Shown here piece by piece: positions 1 through 10,811 of a DNA stretch of 64,000 nucleotides. A program made the position numbers and the translations under genes. The notes beneath the pieces were generated by a model, which saw nothing but the letters and a program-made list of their open reading frames with translations, did not search any database and had not been told where the DNA came from. Within the stretch, counting starts at the first letter, position 1. Every line of letters starts with the position of its first letter. This DNA comes from Azolla caroliniana (lineage: Eukaryota > Polypodiophyta), in the NCBI GenBank assembly GCA_043228905.1, contig JBHGNT010000004.1:15748001-15812000 (forward strand). Direction: 5' to 3'.

Positions 1-588
1 TATTACGTGCATAAGGCAGGGTTCGAACCCTATACCTCCACGTAGACAAACCCCAGCCTTACCACTATACTAGCATATTATGACTTTTAAAGTTATACTA
101 AACTTTATCCCGTGTAAATGTTCTAGATATGCATGGTACAAAAAGTTATTCATGCATACACACTCGAGTTAAAAGAAAAGATGGGATAGAAAGTTAATCA
201 TGCACATGTAGTGTGCATGAAAACTAAAGTTAGGAAAAGCATGATGCTTGCATGTGATAAACTTAGACTCTTCCAACACTATATAAGGGAGAGAGAAAGA
301 TGTATAGTGGTTGTTGCTTATTTTACAAGGGTGGATTAATATAATATAATCATGGGATTCACAAATTTGCTAACTATTTTTCTCTCTTAATCTGAGTACT
401 CACTAATGCACTATACTCATGGGATTCACGAGTTTTTCATATCTTTCTTCCTTACAACATATTTCATATTCTTCATTGCCTTAGAATTTTCTTTTCTCCT
501 AGTCCAAATTCTCAGTGGTTTCCGCCCGACTCACGCAACGATCCGAAGCCGAAAGGCACAACAACGTAGTGTGCGAATTACACTACGA
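1..588 (+). mobile_element. LTR-like segment, unassigned family, truncating Copia-A
   Basis: No coding region is credible here. A TATATAA box lies at 280-286 on the plus strand and an antisense tRNA-like sequence lies at the left end (9-76), the layout also seen in the chromovirus LTRs of this window. Copia-A pol on the minus strand stops abruptly near 589, which marks the right edge. The left edge is outside the window and no terminal dinucleotide or TSD can be checked. The short ORF at 406-627 has no recognisable content. Confidence 0.35.
9..76 (-). other. tRNA-like sequence (A-box and B-box), antisense to the LTR-like segment
   Basis: Read on the minus strand, TAGTATAGTGGTAAGGC (72 to 56) resembles a tRNA D-arm/A-box and GGGTTCGAACCC (30 to 19) a T-arm/B-box. 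The A-to-B distance is about 42 nt, normal for a tRNA. No cloverleaf with a paired acceptor stem is obvious, so this is tRNA-derived or tRNA-like, not a functional tRNA gene. Confidence 0.45.
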
Positions 589-2196
589 CAACGTGAATCG
601 GCGTGGCTTGTCATTTGCGGATTCTAGGGGTTTCTTCACGCCGTCGGTGTGGATGTCATGGCCTTCGAACTCACTGTCGAGATCAAAATGATCTTCATAC
701 TCCTGCATTTTCGCCTTGCCTTTGTCTAGAAGTGAACTTGGCCGAGATGTGCTTTGATCACTTGGGGGCTCTTGTGGTGCACTTAGCCATGTCGAAATTG
801 GACTTTCTTCGTGCATATGCGTGAGACGATCTTCGGCTTCTATTCTTATTTCGGTGTCATCCACGTTGAGCAGAGTCGAAGTATTCTCTGGTGCATACCA
901 GGATGCAGACTTGTCGAAGACTACGTCTCGACTGATACAAACTTTTCGGGTAGATGGGTTGTAGCATTTGTACCCGTTTTGTTCGAGCGAGTATCCCATG
1001 AGCATACATTTCTCCGACTTTGGATCAAGCTTTTGCTGCGTGTCGTCGGGAAAATGTGGACATGCGATAAGTTCGGCTTCTTCTCGAAAAACTTCTCATG
1101 CGGAGTTATGTCGTGTACTCTTGAGGTTGTGCACCTGTTCATGAGGTATACGGTTGTATTCGCCGCTTCTGCCTAGTATGATTTCAACAGATTCTTCTCA
1201 TTCATCATGACTATGTGGCGGTTTTTACGCTCAACTACGCCGTTTTGTTGAGGTGTATGTTGACACGACAACTCTCGTCGGATTCCTTCCTTGCGGAGAT
1301 GCGATGAGAACTCATCCAAAAAATATTGTTTGCCTCCATCAGTTCATAGGCAACGTACATGTCGTCTTGTGGCTTTTCCCACTTCGTCTTTGAAGTTCTG
1401 GAAGTGCTCGAACACTTCACTCTTTTGCTTCATCGGATAAATCCAGGTATTTCTAGAGAAGTCGTCGATGAACGTGACATAGTAACGGCATCCGCCGAAA
1501 GTAGCTGTTTGGCCTGGTTCCCACACATCTGAATGTATGACATCCAGGATCCCTTTGCTTACATTCTGCTCTTTGGGGAATGGATGACGACGTTACTTTC
1601 CGAATTGGCATGCTTCGCACATGCTCGTGATCTCCTTTGCCGTAAAGTTCGGGAGTCCGATTACGGCTCCTTTTGTCTACATGTTCTGAAGCTTCTGGAG
1701 ATTGATGTGGCCGATTCTCTTGTGCCACAATTTCAAGTCAGTTTCGACTTTCTGGCCCTTTGCGTACATAGCAAACTTTTCTCGACTCGAGGATGAACAT
1801 ATGACCTTCTCGTCTACCGTGAGGTACGATTTGATCACCTTTTTCAATGAAGCACCCATCGTTGTTGAAGCGTACCTACATTCCTTGTTCTACAATCTGG
1901 CCGACCGAGACCAGATTTTTCGTGATGGTGGGAACATGCAATACATTCTTGAGGTAGGTCTGTTTGCCGTTGTTTCCGAATGGGACATTCCCAATCTGTT
2001 GTATGGGATGAGTCGTATCATCGCCTGTTTCGACATATCTGGGACGTTCAGGCTTCCGTAATTCCCAAAACCAATCTTCATGGGAAGTCATGTGATTGGA
2101 AGCTCCCGAATCAACAAGCCATACACTATTAGGAGTGGAGGCGCTGGCTGTCGCAAATGCAAACATCGAGTGTGCTTCTTGCTTCATTATGAACAT
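589..2196 (-). pseudogene. pol: Copia-A protease, GAG-pre-integrase and integrase
   Basis: The aspartic protease motif VWLVDSGASNHM lies near 2110-2130. The GAG-pre-integrase motif LWHKRIGHINL lies near 1700-1740. The integrase core (CRYYVTFIDDFSRNTW) lies at about 1440-1500 and TPQQNGVVERKN near 1245. The C-terminal part ends with GYSLEQNGYKCYNPSTRKV before a linker cut at about 589. Catalytic aspartates and the glutamate can be traced in different frames, so at least three frameshifts are present. Confidence 0.8.
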
Positions 2197-2235
2197 TCCG
2201 CCACGGTTGCCGTAATCGGAGTTGGTAGCGTAATT

Positions 2236-3093
2236 TGTCAGTTGTCGCTCTTGCTCATGCTTCTTCTTCCAGCACTCCTCTTCGTAGTGGCCGGGTTTTC
2301 TGTAGTACCCGCACTCGACTGGGTTTCGGCGATTGCTCGGTCCAGCATTATGACTCCCCCTTCCGCCAAGCTCTCTAGGCCCGTTCCTGTCCGCTTGCCA
2401 CTGGTGGGAGTTTCACCCTTGATTCCGTCGATCATTATGACCTCTATTTCCGCGACCGAAATTTCTTCTATCATCCGATTGGGAGTAGAGCATGTGATCA
2501 TCTGATGTGTTGCTCCTCTGTTGGGCGTGATTCTCTTCAACCAACAATATCGATTGAAGGTCAAAGAAGGAGGGAGGATTCTCCCTCGCAAGAATAGTCA
2601 ATCTAATCACGCCGAAACGCGGTGCTAAGCCTCCGAGGCATATCTGCACCAGTTTGTCATCATCAATGATGACGTTGATCGATCTGAGGGCGTCACATAA
2701 CTGCTTGCTCTTCAAGGTATAGCTTGAGATTGACATGTCCCTCTGTTGGATGCTATTCAGCTCCTGACGAAGCTGGAGCTTGCGTGCGACCGTGTTGGTT
2801 GCGAAAATCTTTTTGAGATTCTCCCACGCCTGCTTTGACGTTTTTGCCTCTCAAATGTAGCCAAGCATGTGATCATGAACGCATCATGCAAGGCAATACA
2901 GCACACGGCTTGCGGCCTGCTCCCAAGCGGGATAGTTGGCGTGTGTTGGGTTGGGGTGTGATTCGTGAGCTCCTTCGATGTAGCTCTAATAGCCTTGTCC
3001 AACAAGATATTGATGCATCTTGTATTCCCAAGATGCAAAGTTTGTTCTGTCCAGCTTCTCGGTAGGAAGAGCGCTTCCCATTTGAGTATTCAT
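2236..3093 (-). pseudogene. gag: Copia-A gag (nucleocapsid-type structural protein), broken
   Basis: The start is the ATG at 3093-3091, giving a product that begins MNTQMGSALPTEKLDR. That matches the other copia Gag starts here, where this block precedes a W-x-Y-K-M segment. A premature TAG follows about 35 codons in. The UBN2/gag core is visible around 2736-2590 (VQICLGGLAPRFGVIR). The zinc knuckle near 2265-2310 reads C-G-Y-Y-R-K-P-G-H, with the second zinc cysteine replaced by tyrosine (codon at 2302-2304). Confidence 0.75.
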
Positions 3094-3182
3094 GGTGATT
3101 TCTTCTCTGTCGATGGGCCGGTTCTATTGATTGTCGGAGTGCAGCACAACACGGTCGAAAATGCTTGATCAGGAAACCACAC

Positions 3183-3194
3183 GCTCTGATACCA
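3183..3194 (-). other. Primer-binding site of Copia-A (initiator Met-tRNA type)
   Basis: The minus strand reads TGGTATCAGAGC, complementary to the 3' end of initiator Met-tRNA. It directly follows an LTR end (TAACA) at 3195. The same 12-mer occurs next to LTRs at 11771-11782, 18804-18815, 45068-45079 and 61939-61950. Confidence 0.9.
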
Positions 3195-3274
3195 TGTTAC
3201 AAAATGAGAAGGCAAGAGTAGTTGCAATGCAGTGAAAGGTGAACGTATGTGTGTGTGTGTGTGTGTCTAACTGC

Positions 3275-3305
<31 letters not shown>

Positions 3306-3480
3306 CAACTGTATATTAACCAAAATTATATCAAAGCATAAAACATCCAACAACAACTATAGTTACAATGAGTTGGTTTATATACCAACGAAGCTAGGGC
3401 AAGTGCTCTTTCTACTATTTACAAAACTAGCCTGGTATGTCCATGGGCTAGTGTGAACCTATGGGAAGTTGAGTTCGATT
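3195..3480 (-). mobile_element. 5' LTR of Copia-A
   Basis: The LTR begins at TG (3195) immediately beside the primer-binding site. It contains a GT run (about 3247-3266) and a GA run (about 3276-3301). The outer end is not clear; 3480 is an estimate at the point where LTR-T homology starts. No matching 3' LTR is present because the element is truncated. Confidence 0.6.
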
Positions 3481-3484
3481 GTCA

Positions 3485-3861
3485 CCAATAAACAACTAGG
3501 GCAAACTTTAGGAAGTGTGATAATTATTCTAGTTGATCATTATTGTATAGTTAGAGAAGGTAGTTGTCTCTATAACTGTGTGAGAAAGTGAGAGTGTTAG
3601 TGTAACTCCGTAACCGTTAGACAAACGAAGAAGATCTTGAGGTCATTGCCTCCGAGTTCTTTATTTTACCTCGTCTCTTATAATGATCTGTTTGGAGTTA
3701 GTGGACTGCGTGTGGTTTTTCCCAATTCGGGTTTTCCACGTTAAATATCTGTGTCTTCTTTCTAAGTTTCTTGTTTTCTGTCTTCTCTTTTGTTTGAGCA
3801 TTACCTTGCTCGAACACGTATTCGTGAGCATAACCAGTTGTGTCCGGTCATGATCCTAACA
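3485..3861 (+). mobile_element. LTR-T fragment, plus orientation
   Basis: The segment is colinear with the 3' two-thirds of the LTR at 61373-61935. Shared blocks include CTAGGGCAAA, ATTGTATAG, TTGCCTC, GTGGTTTTTCCC and GGGTTTTCCACGTTAA. It ends near 3861 (ATCCTAACA). The U3 part is missing, so it is a truncated solo LTR of the same family as Copia-3. Confidence 0.6.
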
Positions 3862-4014
3862 CATTACACATATACCACAATCCCTTTATCTCGTTTGACC
3901 CTTAGACCACCTTGTACACTCCTTCATGTAATAATTAGCTCGTTTTTAGTCACTAGCCCTCCAACTCACTCATGCTCTGTAAAAGAAGGAATGCAAATGC
4001 TAAATAGACCTCAA
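3862..4014. other. Short unassigned spacer
   Basis: About 150 bp between the LTR-T fragment and LTR-L. I see no motif, terminal repeat or coding signal. Confidence 0.4.
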
Positions 4015-4487
<473 letters not shown>

Positions 4488-4500
4488 CTCCCCCTGAAGC

Positions 4501-5079
4501 TCAAATTAAGGTCGGATCGTGGTGTCTGTGCTTGTCGGTCCTTCCCTCCGGCTCTTCCTGGCGTCTTCCCGCCTTGCTCGCGCTCCTCATCTCGTGTGGT
4601 TCCGTTTTCCACAACCTGTCTGGTTTCGTGCGCCTCGACCTTCTCGGTCGGTTTGGCTGCTCATAAGGCCTATCTCAGCTTCTTCACTGATGTAACTTTG
4701 GTTCTTCTTGACCTATCGGTTCCTCCGTGTTGGTGACGACTTCCACTGCCTTCTCGCTCGTTTGGCCTTTAGTTGATTTGGCTCCTTCCAATTAAACGTC
4801 TCTTCCGAATTGTCTGCCTCCGATTCATTCTAGCTCTTGTCCGAATTGGTTGTCTCTAATTCTTCCTCATCCTCCATGCCCTTTATCATATCAGACCATG
4901 TCTGGGTCTTGGCCTTCTTGGCCTTCTTGGCTTTACCTTCTCCTTGTTCGGTTGGCTTTGGCTCCGGCTTTCCCTTGTATCCTTCTTTGTCTTCCTTAGT
5001 TGAACCGAAGTAGAACTCTTCATCCGACTTGACTTTCCGGTCTCTTCCACTCCTTTCTCTATGTGTGCCCCGCAAGTTC
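4501..5079 (-). other. Copia-B 3' region with a lysine-rich open stretch
   Basis: Between the pol end and the polypurine tract. An 84-codon minus-strand stretch (4830-5084) is rich in K, E and P (KAKKAKKAK). No family is recognised. It may be 3' leader or UTR sequence that happens to be open. Confidence 0.35.
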
Positions 5080-6640
5080 GGCATGTCAATGTGCTACAAG
5101 CCAAGCGCACCCGAGAATTACCGCAACTTGTCCAGGCCAACGGGTTTGGTGAAAGTATCGGCAGACTGTCGTCGATCCATCGGAACATATGCTAGTTCGA
5201 CTTCACCGGAAGGACTCGCTTGTAGAAGAAATGATAGTGCACCTCAATGTGCTTGGTTGGGCATGGAAGACGGGATTCTTCGCAAGCTAGATGCTGCTGA
5301 GGTTGTCACAGTAAATCGTCGTCGGATCAGACATCTCCACCTGCAGATCCTTCAATAGTTGTTTTAGCCATATGGCTTCACATGTTGTCATAGCCGCTCC
5401 TTGATACTCGGCCTTCGTGCTTGACAGTGCAACTGTCAGCTGCTTCTTGTTGCTCTAGAAGACCGTGATGCTGCCAAGTGAAAACTCATAACTGGATGTA
5501 GACCTGTGGTCGCCGGCATTTCCGACCCAATCGGCATTCGTGTAACCAACAAGTTGTCCATCTACACCGGTCCTTGGTGCCGTTGAGATACCTTAGTATT
5601 CGTTCCACACACTAAAGGTGTTCCATTGTCAGATGCGCCATGAATTGAATAATCAAGCCGACCAGATAGTTGAGTTTCGGTCGGGTGATGGTCAAGTAGA
5701 TAAGGCTTCCGATGATTTGTCAGAATTGTTTCAGGTCGCATGCCGTTTTGGAGTTGGGGCGAGCTTCACATTCCTATCCAAAGGAGTTGAGACGGATTTG
5801 CACTCTGTCATTCTGAACTTGAAGAGCATACTCAACACATAATGTCGTTGGCTGATCAGTATGCCTTCGGGGGTGTGGATCACTTCGACCCTAAGAAAGT
5901 AATGAAGGTTCCCCAAATCCTTCATGTAGAATGATGTTGTTAGCTGGGACTTGATGCGACCGATTTCGTCTTGGTCAGCACCGGCGATGACTAAATCATC
6001 AATGTAAAGTAAAATACTGACCAACCCACTCCAACCTTGCTGGATAAAAAGTGAAGAGTCCGACTTTGACGTGGCAAACCCCATCGAATGTAGTCGTTGC
6101 GTAATCTTCACGTTCCAAGCATGTGTTGCTTGCTTTAGTCCATAGAGGGACTTCTTTAGCTGGCAAACAACCGATTTCAGTCCGAACTGAAATCCGGGGG
6201 GTTATACCATGTACACATGTTCCTGAAGCTCATCTTGTAGGAACACATTCTTTGCATCCATTTGATGTAAGTGGCACCCCTTTGTCGCAACTACCGCAAG
6301 TAGGACACATATGGTTGGCATCGTTGCAATCGACGCAAAGGTCTCCTCATAGTATGTCGTGTTGTTGCGCATACCTTTTTGCCACGAACCAGGCCTTGTA
6401 CCGGTTGACGGAGCCATCAGTGTTGTACTTGACGTCGCACACCCACCTGCATCCGATCAGCTTCACTCCCTTCGGAACATCAACCAGGTCCCATGTGTTG
6501 TTCTCCGTGAGAGCGTGCATCTCTTCCTCCATAGCGGCACGCCAATTTGCATCCTTTGTTGTGTCTATGCAACTCTCTAGCTCGGGCACTTTCACCACCT
6601 TTATCATATATGCATAGTGATGCGCAATGTATTTGTTGTA
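5080..6640 (-). pseudogene. pol: Copia-B reverse transcriptase and RNase H
   Basis: RT starts near 6607 with the WRAAMEEEMHAL and TWDLVDVPKG blocks. The catalytic LLYIDDLVIAG lies near 6010 within a 126-codon open stretch (5731-6111). RNase H shows ALSSTKAEYQGAAM near 5400. The pol end ADTFTKPVGLDKL lies near 5150. Multiple stops make it non-functional. Confidence 0.75.
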
Positions 6641-6649
6641 TCATATCAA

Positions 6650-8463
6650 ACTATGGGGTGCTTTTGGCGTGTAGATCCGCGCAATTTCTACTTTGCTGAT
6701 TTGCTGGCCCTTTTGGCTGACTCCGACTTCTTCGCGGGAGGTCCGTCCTTACGCTTTCTGGAGTAAGATTCACTCCGATCTGACCCTTCCCTATTGGTGT
6801 CGTATTCTAGCATCTTGTTCTTCCTCTTCTCTTTCCGCGTGAACCGTCTCCACTGTTCCTTGCACGGGGAAAACACGACTGAGTTTCCACTACTCGCCAG
6901 CTCCGCATCCGACTAGTTGATCTGACTCAGTCTCTCATTTGGCTCACTTAGTCGGCATGAGATCAGACTCTCTTCTTGAATTCCGATTTCTTCTTCGTCT
7001 AGAGGGATTCCGGCCTCACTGATCTTGTCCTCAGAAATCAGAATGGAGTTGTCAAGGATCGGGGACGAGGGCAAGTACCACGAACTTGACTCATTGAATA
7101 GCTTTATAACCCTTCTGTTCATCTGAATAGCCGACAAGAATGCACTTCTCGGCCTTCGCGTTCAACTTCCTCCGTTTCTCCTTCGGCACATACACATAGG
7201 CAATGCGGCCAAACACCCTCAAATGTCCGTGATTCGGTTTTTTTCTGAAGTAGAGCTCATGTGGTGACACTCCTCCATTTCCAAATGTTAGATTCTGCAT
7301 GTAGATGGCTGTCTAGACCATTTCGGCCCAATAAAACTTTGGCATCTGCTTCTCCTCAAGCATTGCTCGTGTTGCTTCCTCTATAGTCTGATTCTTCCGC
7401 TCGGCCACACCATTCTGCTCCGGTGTGTATCTGGAAGAAAATTCTCGTCGAATTCCTTCCTTCTGCAAATAATTCGAGAACTAGTCAGAAAAATACTCCT
7501 TTCCACTATCGGACCTTAGGCACTTGATTTTCCTTCCGGTTTCACCTTCAGGAAATAGGAGAAGACTTTGCTCTTCTTCATGATCAAGCATGCCCAAGTG
7601 TGCCAAGTGTAGTCATCGATGAAGGTTATAAAGTGACGACTTCCTCCGATGCTCGCGTTCTGTGCCGATCCCCACACATCCAAATGGATAAGATCGACCT
7701 GGTTCCGGCGCCAATTCTTGTCATTGGGGAACAGAAACCTATGCTACTTTCCGAGCTCACAAGATTCACAAATCTAGCCCTTCTAGCCACTAAACTTCGG
7801 TAGTCCGGAAACCACATGTTTTGACTGCATCTCTTGAAGCTTTCGGAAGTTGATATGGCCGAACGGCTTGTTCATAGGTTGATGTCTGACTTGACTTTCT
7901 GCCCTTTTGCAAACATCGCAGTTCTTATTTCATTGGTGTTGAGGATAAACATCCTCCTGTCCCGACGCCATTGCGCAATAACTTGGCCCTCTTCCTTGAT
8001 GAAGCATCCAAGATGTGTGAATCAAACCTACAACCCATGGTCGACGATCTTCCTGACCGACACAAGGTTCTTTGTTATTGTCAGGACATGCAACACGTTC
8101 ATGAGTTTTCCCTTTCGTTCGACATGACTTACGGGAACTTCACCGACATGTTCAATCCGGTGCGGAGTGTTGTCTCCGGTCTCGACCACTCCTAGTTGCT
8201 CTAGTTTCTCGAGATATGAGAACCATTCTTCATGGCTTGTCATATGATTCGATTCTCCAGAATCAACATACTACACCTCATTCGATTGTGAGGTGGTCTT
8301 CTTCATCGAGTTCGCCTTGTGCTTCATCACAAAGGTGGGTCCTTTTCCAGTCTTTCCTGTTCTAGATCCTTCTGATCCTTCGGCGTAGTGCGAGCTTTCC
8401 CGACTCCCTTGTTCGGCCTTGCCGGATCCGGATTTGTTCGAATCGGCGTGCATCTTCTAGCAC
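6650..8463 (-). pseudogene. pol: Copia-B protease and integrase, heavily frameshifted
   Basis: The protease tail VVETGDNTPHRIEHVGEV and the block NVLHVLTITKNLVSV lie at 8028-8243. The integrase C-terminal block FRKKPNHGHLRVFG and CILVGYSDEQKGY lie at 7091-7300. The integrase core between about 7350 and 7850 is recognisable only in pieces. The acidic linker before RT is at 6913-7137. Confidence 0.7.
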
Positions 8464-9291
8464 TCACTCTCCCGGTGGCCTTTCTTGCCACAATACCAGC
8501 ATTCCTTCTTGGTCATGCCTTGTCGGATGTCCAGCGCCACCTAGACTCCCCCTGTTTCCGGAGGGTCTGGAATTGTTGTCGGCCTTTTGATTATGCCTTT
8601 TGTTTTTCTCCTCTCGGACGCCTACATTGTAGGCTATCCCACCTCGTTCACCACGACCACGTGATCTATCTTCCTCCGTGTACAACATCTTGACGTCAGT
8701 GTGCATACTTTTCGATGCACTTGTGTGGTTTTCTTGAACAAGAAGCATCGATTGCAACTCGAAGAATGACAGCGTATTCTCTGTCGTGCATACCGTTGTC
8801 CGAAATGATCCGAACTTCTGGGCCAATCCTCCGAGACAGACCTGCACCATTTCGTCCTCCTCGACGGTCATGTTGATGGAGGCAAGAGAGTCGCAGATGT
8901 CCTTGATTTGGGAGGTGTAATTAGCCACCGACATGTCTCTCTACCGAACATTGCTCAGCTCCAGTCTGAGCTGAAGCTTTCTGGTTGTGGTGCTTGTGGC
9001 GAATATATTGTTCAGATTCCCCAAGCTTCCTTTGGCGTCTTGGCATCCCAGATGTAGCGGAATAGCTGATCACCGACACTAGATGCGAAGCAGTAGAGAA
9101 CTCTACGTGCCAATTGTTCGGCAAGCCAGAAAATCCCTATGTGTCGAATCTAGTGCCGCATCATTTGCTCCTTCGACATAACTCCAATATCCATGTCCTA
9201 ACAAATATTGGTGCATCTTGTATTACCAAGATGCGTAATTGTTTCTGTCAAGCTTCTCCGTTGAAAGAGAGCCTCCCATACCTCTGTCCAT
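8464..9291 (-). pseudogene. gag: Copia-B gag with intact zinc knuckle
   Basis: The start ATG at 9291-9289 gives MDRGMGGSLSTEKLDRN. The UBN2-type core includes VQVCLGGLAQKFGSFRT (about 8800-8860). The CCHC knuckle reads C-W-Y-C-G-K-K-G-H near 8490. A stop after SVERHVGG (about 8921) and a frameshift near 9050 split the frame. It is closest to the gag captured in the chromovirus composite (10812-11688), so both probably belong to LTR family L. Confidence 0.75.
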
Positions 9292-9326
9292 TTCTCTTCT
9301 TATCTGTTCTTACCGGGTGTTAGGTC

Positions 9327-9766
9327 TGATGAAAAACAATGCTCGGCCACAATTGAGTCTCAAATACACAATGGAAGAACCAAAGAAAACAAGTAGATTG
9401 ATGCACACTTACATAGTCAAAATAAGATGGCACATGATATTTGCGTGGAAAACCTTGAGAAGCAAAACCATGGGGTTCTGTAACTCCGAATTGGATGACT
9501 ATTGAGAGGAAAGGTACAATGGGAGACTCAGAGGCAACGACGTGTAGCTCTGTCATCGCCAACCGGTGGTTACAATAGAAAATGCCTTTTGTTTCTCTCT
9601 CTCTCTCTCTCTCTCATTGTGTACAACAATACGACAACTACTACCCAATACACACACTCACACATAGAACAGTTTTCCCCTAGTTATATTTATACATATA
9701 TAACTTTGGGGGCTATTTACAAAAGTGGCCTCAACAGGCCATGAGAAACATATTTACAAATCTTTC
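9327..9766 (-). mobile_element. 3' LTR (family T) of Copia-3, left part
   Basis: The left end is TGATGAAAAAC at 9327. The sequence is colinear with the solo LTR at 34306-35020: CTCGGCCACAA, CGTGGAAAACC, an interrupted CT run (about 9593-9615), and AGAAACATATTTAC. It is cut at 9766 by the chromovirus composite and continues at 17409-17531. The 5-bp TSD CTTTC is at 9762-9766 and 17404-17408. Confidence 0.85.
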
Positions 9767-9835
9767 TGTCATGGCAAGACTCGAACCCATGACTTTATGC
9801 TACATGGGTCGAGCTCTTACCATTAGATTATGAAT
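9767..9835 (-). other. Antisense tRNA-like head of chromovirus LTR
   Basis: The minus strand reads TCTAATGGTAAGAGC (A-box-like, from 9828) and GGGTTCGAGTC (B-box, from 9788), about 40 nt apart. It then ends CTTGCCATGACA at the LTR terminus. The feature repeats in LTR2 (from 11843), LTR3 (from 16965) and the diverged solo LTR at 57158. Confidence 0.6.
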
Positions 9836-9944
9836 TGTATTTTGTAGGATATTATTTTCATTTATACTTTATCATAGAAAATTGATGTATATTCTAGATC
9901 TCTCTGGAACATTCTAGAAGCTTCAGGATTATTCCTAAAAACAC

Positions 9945-9989
9945 TATAAAAGGAGGCACAAGGCATTGTTTTGAACCAAATTGGTTCAA
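9945..9989 (+). promoter_or_regulatory. Chromovirus TATA box and predicted transcript start
   Basis: TATAAAA starts at 9945. A start 32 bp downstream would be 9977, the first base of CAAATTGGTTCAA (9977-9989). That 13-mer is the exact reverse complement of the primer-binding region at 10208-10220. The start site is inferred from TATA spacing. Confidence 0.6.
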
Positions 9990-10207
9990 CGCCAGTCTTA
10001 AGCCTCTTAGCCGCTTGTACTTATCTTTTCACATAATATATAACTGTTGTCATCATCTCTCTCTCTCTCTCATTCTCGCTATCTCTCTCTCTCTCCTCTT
10101 CTCACTTCCTCTCTCGGGAATCTTACGCAGTCCCGTCCTCTTAGTACTAATAGTACTGCTGTTCTTAGTACTAATTCCATCTCTGTTTTAGTACTATTCT
10201 TGACAGT

Positions 10208-10220
10208 TTGAACCAATTTG
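10208..10220 (+). other. Putative self-priming primer-binding site
   Basis: TTGAACCAATTTG starts two bases after the LTR end. It lacks the TGG expected of a tRNA-primed site and complements the predicted 5' end of the element's own RNA (9977-9989). In the intact copy (12284-12296) the last base differs, leaving a 12-base match. Tf1 and sushi elements are known to prime this way. Confidence 0.6.
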
Positions 10221-10274
10221 TTCCTCTAGCCTACTTGTCACTCTCCCTCATCCTCCTACCCTTTTCCCTATACT

Positions 10275-10811
10275 ATGGCTACTGTTAGCGCCCAAGAATA
10301 CCAATCCGTTTTCTCCGAGCTACAGTGCCTAAAAGAAAAGTTTGTTGCCCTGGAACAAGAAAACCAACGGCTGATAGGGGATCTGCAACAAATCGCTCTG
10401 GAAAAACAACAAACGCAACAACAACATGGGGAGTTAGCGTTACGGGTACAACAACTCGAAGCAGCGTTGCAACAACAAGGATCCAGTCCCCAAGGATTTC
10501 ATAAAGAGCCCAAGATTGGACTTCCTGTGAAATTTGATGGAACGCGTTCGCAATTCCGGGGATTCCTTAATCAGGTACGCTTAGTCATCCAGATGCATCC
10601 TTCCCGATATCCCACTGATGCATCTCGAGTCGGCCTAATAGGCACGCTACTTAGCGGCTCAGCCTTGGCATGGTTTGCTCTGCTTCTAGAAAAACAATCA
10701 CCCTTACTTAATAACTTTGAAGATTTTATTGGTGAGTTTAAAGCCTGCTTTGGAGACACCGACAGCATCAGGACGGCGATCAACAAGATCCGGCGATTGT
10801 GTCAAGGCGAT
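10275..10811 (+). pseudogene. gag: Truncated chromovirus gag, first copy
   Basis: Near-identical to the first ~179 codons of the complete gag at 12351. It starts at the same ATG and stops homology at CAAGGCGATCG (10811), where inverted copia sequence begins. The open frame runs to 10907 only by chance. The capsid part (FRGFLNQVRLVIQM, LSGSALAWF) is present; the C-terminal capsid and zinc knuckle are missing. Confidence 0.9.

Larger units (their letters stand above)
589..3194 (-). mobile_element. Copia-A, Ty1/copia internal region, 3'-truncated
   Basis: Reading leftwards from the primer-binding site at 3183-3194 come gag, protease, GAG-pre-integrase and integrase core. The sequence ends in the linker after integrase, near 589. 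Reverse transcriptase and RNase H are absent. Several stop codons and frameshifts break the frame, so it is dead. Its gag and protease resemble those of Copia-X1 and Copia-X2 further right. Confidence 0.85.
4488..9326 (-). mobile_element. Copia-B, Ty1/copia internal region with all domains, decayed
   Basis: A polypurine tract (plus-strand CTCCCCCTGAAGC, 4488-4500) abuts the 3' LTR. Reading right to left: gag 9291-8464, zinc knuckle near 8490, protease about 8240, integrase about 7850-7000, RT about 6640-5731, RNase H about 5600-5190. The 5' end is abnormal. After the gag leader the sequence passes at 9317-9327 into an LTR of family T, not family L, and the primer-binding site is reduced to a remnant. 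This is a recombination or deletion junction. Confidence 0.85.
9767..10205 (+). mobile_element. Chromovirus LTR1
   Basis: TG at 9767 and CA at 10205. It carries an antisense tRNA-like head (9767-9835), TATAAAA at 9945-9951, a CT-rich U5, and several copies of the short motif TAGTACTA (10141-10200). Confidence 0.95.

Noticed and set aside
9767-9835. Functional tRNA gene on the minus strand
   Set aside because: A and B boxes fit, but I see no paired acceptor stem or plausible anticodon arm, and it recurs at the head of every LTR of the family.
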